Shown piece by piece: positions 61,645 through 64,000 of a stretch of 64,000 bases of DNA (positions are counted from its first letter, which is position 1; the number at the start of each line of letters is the position of its first letter). Source of the DNA: Pseudomonas cannabina (GTDB taxonomy: Bacteria > Pseudomonadota > Gammaproteobacteria > Pseudomonadales > Pseudomonadaceae); NCBI RefSeq assembly GCF_900100365.1, contig NZ_FNKU01000001.1, forward strand, positions 620,001 to 684,000, given 5' to 3'. Under the pieces are notes generated by a model. The model did no database searches, had not been told where the DNA came from, and saw nothing but the letters and a program-made list of their open reading frames with translations. The translations under genes and the position numbers were made by a program.

Positions 61645-62853
61645 GGAGGCGCTGCAAAAATAGCCAACTGTCCCCACCCTTGGCACACTAAGTTCCTTCA
61701 ACAGCCTCCCTCTCCGTGAGCGTTACGCGCGTGCAGAAGACCTTCTCCGAACTCGAATATACCGGCAAGAAAAAGCAGACTCGCCGAGATCGCTTCCTGG
61801 CTGACCTTGAACAGTTGGTGCCCTGGGCCCTGCTGGAGGCGCAAGTGGCGCCGTTTTATAGCAACACCGCAGGCAAGCGCGGACGCCCTGCGATAGGGGT
61901 GTCGCGCATGTTGCGCATGTACGTCGTGCAGCAGTGTTTCGGTTTCTCCGATGAAGGTTGCGAAGATGCCGTCTACGACAGCCAGGCCATCCGCGGTTTT
62001 ATGAGTATCGACCTGGGTCGCGAGTCTGCACCGGATGCCACCACCTTGCTGCGTTTTCGCCGCTTGCTGGAAGTCCATCAGCTAACCCGGCTGCTGTTTG
62101 AAACGATTAACCAGCATCTGGCCAGCCGGGGGCTGCTGCTCAAGGAAGGCACTATCGTCGACGCTACTCTGATCGCCGCGCCGCCCTCGGTCAAGAACCG
62201 AGAAGGCAAGCGTGATCCTGAGATGCATCAGGCCAGGAAAGGCAATCAATGGCACTTTGGGATGAAGGCCCACATTGGTGTAGACGCCACGTCGGGGCTG
62301 GTGCACAGCGTAGTAGGGACGGCCGCTAACGTGGCGGATGTCACCCAGGTTGGCCAGTTGCTTCACGGTGACGAAACCTATGTTTCGGGTGACGCTGGAT
62401 ACACCGGTGCGGCCAAGCGACCGGAGCATGCTGAACGGGACGTTATCTGGTCGATTGCAGAACGGCCAAGCAGTTACAAGCAGCACGGCGAAGGCAGCGT
62501 GCTGTATCGGGTCAAGCGCAAAATTGAATATGCCAAGGCGCAACTGCGTGCCAAGGTCGAGCACCCCTTCCAGGTAATCAAGGTGCGCTTCAATCATCGC
62601 AAGGTTCGCTACCGTGGGCTGGAAAAGAATACAGCGCAGTTGTTCAGTTTGTTTGGGTTGGCCAATCTGATGCTGGCCAAGCGGTATTTACAACAGACGG
62701 CAGGATAAATCCGTCTGAAAGGCGGGACTGGCCCGCCTTTCAGCAAAATGAGGGCAGAAATCTGCTCGAGAAACGTAAAATAAGGCCGGCAGGTTGAAAA
62801 AAACCGGCTTGGAAATGGGGACGGTGCGAACGGGTTAATTGTTCAGCGTCTCC
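61645..62853 (+). mobile_element. IS5-family element A, copy 3, 1,209 bp (TSD CTAA)
   Basis: CTAA at 61641-61644 and 62854-62857. Its right end, reversed, is GGAGACGCTG rather than GGAGGCGCTG. Confidence 0.93.
61716..62708 (+). CDS. IS5-family transposase (element A, copy 3)
   Basis: 330 residues. It differs from copies 1 and 2 at one visible residue (FMSIDLG instead of FMGIDLG). GTG start; frame intact. Confidence 0.93.
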   Translation: MSVTRVQKTFSELEYTGKKKQTRRDRFLADLEQLVPWALLEAQVAPFYSNTAGKRGRPAIGVSRMLRMYVVQQCFGFSDEGCEDAVYDSQAIRGFMSIDLGRESAPDATTLLRFRRLLEVHQLTRLLFETINQHLASRGLLLKEGTIVDATLIAAPPSVKNREGKRDPEMHQARKGNQWHFGMKAHIGVDATSGLVHSVVGTAANVADVTQVGQLLHGDETYVSGDAGYTGAAKRPEHAERDVIWSIAERPSSYKQHGEGSVLYRVKRKIEYAKAQLRAKVEHPFQVIKVRFNHRKVRYRGLEKNTAQLFSLFGLANLMLAKRYLQQTAG

Positions 62854-62973
62854 CTAAGCACCTCCAGCTTCATCAGATCGTCGATATGAACCACGCATTG
62901 CATTGAGCATCAAGAATCTGAATTTTTGAAAGCATTTACTAGGCCTATCTGTTTGAATTTGGATCCATTCTAT

Positions 62974-63075
62974 TGTACTGCTTTCGAAAAAACTTGCCCA
63001 TACATCTACGATGTTGCCTATTAATGAATATTGTTTTTACTCAAAAAAACGACAGATTTTTTCGAAAACAGCACA
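62974..63075. mobile_element. Third MITE type, second copy, 102 bp (TSD CTAT)
   Basis: Ends TGTACTGCTTTCGAAAA and, reversed, TGTGCTGTTTTCGAAAA. CTAT stands at 62970-62973 and 63076-63079. The ends match the 51601-51702 element; the middle has diverged. The rest of 62858-63125 shows no gene. Confidence 0.78.
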
Positions 63076-63125
63076 CTATAAACCGTCGGTAGTTTCTACA
63101 ATGGCCAGCAGACCCCATAAACAAG

Positions 63126-63141
63126 GCCACCCGAAGGTGGC
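63126..63141. terminator. Hairpin below the SNF2-type helicase gene
   Basis: GCCACC-CGAA-GGTGGC, 5 bases after the helicase stop on the minus strand; a weak T run follows. Confidence 0.6.
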
Positions 63142-63146
63142 CATGG

Positions 63147-64000
63147 TCAAGCGTTGATGAGTTGTCTGGCGAGCGCCATTTCTACAGAATCGCCGTCCTG
63201 GTTTAACGAGTCCAGTCCAGACTCTGGAACATCCCCTGACGTGCTCTGTGATACGGCGATCTTCTTGGCCATCAGCTGCAGGCAGGTGATCTGAGAGCTG
63301 CCGATGTAGCCGAAAAAGATCACCCGGACGTCTTGCTTCTGTCCGATCCTCCATGAGCGCCTTGCCGCCTGTTGCACCGTGTAGACTTTCCAACCCGTCT
63401 GCATGAACGCAATGGTCGGAAAGTCGAGCAGATCCAGACCTGTTTTTACGAGCTCCGGGTTGGTGATCAGTACGTCGACGCCTCGATCAACCTGGTCAAG
63501 GATCCAGTCCTCGCGCCTGGCGGTGTCCACCGAAGCACGCAGCACTGCCACCTTCAGTCCCGATTGTTCAAGCACTCGCTTCATGCGACTTGTAGTGTCT
63601 CTGGTTCCCGTGTAAACCGAGTAGGCCAGAACCCTGCGGTTCAGGGCTTTTTCAGCAAGACATAGGTCCAGAAGTGCCTGTTCCTTAGGGAGACGCTGAT
63701 TTATTCTAAAACCCAGCTGTTGCCCCCAGATAAATCAAGGCCTCCAGAGCGTTGCAGGGACGAAAAATCGAATAAATCAGCGCCTCCTTAGGCATGAGCT
63801 CATCGTCACCGAAGATCAATGGCGCGAAAGCCAGTGTGTCTCTGGATCGAGGATGCTTCACCACCTCAGGTCGAAAGCAGCAGTCCGGCCATGCCAACAG
63901 CACGTTCAACACCACCCCTAACAGCGTGGTGTCTCTGCGGGCCAGTGCCTGACGAAGCTCGATGGTCAATGTCTGGGCAAGTTTAAGGTGAGCCGCCTCC
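63147..64000 (-). pseudogene. SNF2-type helicase of the ICE, C-terminal part, split by a MITE
   Basis: The C-terminal half of a DEAD/DEAH-SNF2-type helicase encoded in PFGI-1-type ICEs. Motif V is VLITNPELVKTGLDLLDFPT and motif VI is QAARRSWRIGQKQDVRVIFF. The frame is open to the right edge (start outside). A MITE splits it; removing it and one TTAG joins DDELMPK to EQALLDLCLAEKALNRR without a shift. The last about 85 codons are duplicated at 49427-51292. The protein made now would end inside the MITE and lack motifs V and VI. Confidence 0.88.
63689..63787 (-). mobile_element. MITE copy 17 inside the helicase gene (TSD TTAG)
   Basis: 99 bp flanked by TTAG at 63685-63688 and 63788-63791. Confidence 0.95.

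Overview
The window is from a plant pathogen of the Pseudomonas syringae complex. It carries type III effector genes that I recognise (hopD1, hopQ1 and a YopJ/HopZ-type gene), perfect HrpL promoters (hrp boxes), a levansucrase behind a phage Com gene, and Pseudomonas-type queE/queC and tRNA genes. Positions 1-1467 are chromosome: the end of queE, queC, tRNA-Lys and tRNA-Pro. From about 1.8 kb to the right edge lies most of a large integrative conjugative element (ICE) of the PFGI-1/PAPI-1/PPHGI-1 kind. Its tyrosine integrase and MobH relaxase sit next to the tRNA genes. The mating-pair-formation genes follow in two blocks, 5.8-22.6 kb and 38.6-45.7 kb. The far ICE end is outside the window.

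Cargo interrupts the ICE backbone. (1) At 11.4-13.0 kb is a HopZ-type effector with its own hrp box, split by a 99-bp MITE. (2) At 22.6-38.6 kb is an HrpL-controlled island: hrp box, MFS exporter (split by about 4.8 kb of nested insertion elements), a second hrp box, an amidinotransferase, two tandem ATP-grasp ligases, then hopD1 and a MITE-split hopQ1 on a unit with long inverted ends. (3) At 45.8-49.4 kb are a GH10-like protein, levansucrase and Com, with relics of two transposon ends. (4) At 51.3-60.8 kb is an unfamiliar cluster: MFS exporter, HAD phosphatase, HPr-kinase-like protein, P-loop kinase, GTP-cyclohydrolase-II-like protein, sulfatase-like hydrolase, a 33-residue peptide gene, a nucleotidyltransferase-PqqD fusion and an APS kinase. 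It looks like a peptide-modification (RiPP-like) or nucleotide-linked metabolite pathway and is the best candidate for an undescribed system.

The window has been heavily attacked by small transposons. Seventeen copies of one MITE of about 99 bp are present. Its ends (GGAGRCGCTG) and 4-bp YTAR duplications match those of a 1,209-bp IS5-family element present in three copies, which is probably its driver. Two other small elements also occur. Eight genes are split by insertions, and each restores a single reading frame when the element and one target duplication are removed. Four of the nine genes in the 51-61 kb cluster are among them, so in this strain that pathway is probably silent, as are hopQ1, the HopZ-type effector and the toxin-type exporter. 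hopD1, the amidinotransferase, both ATP-grasp genes and levansucrase keep open frames.
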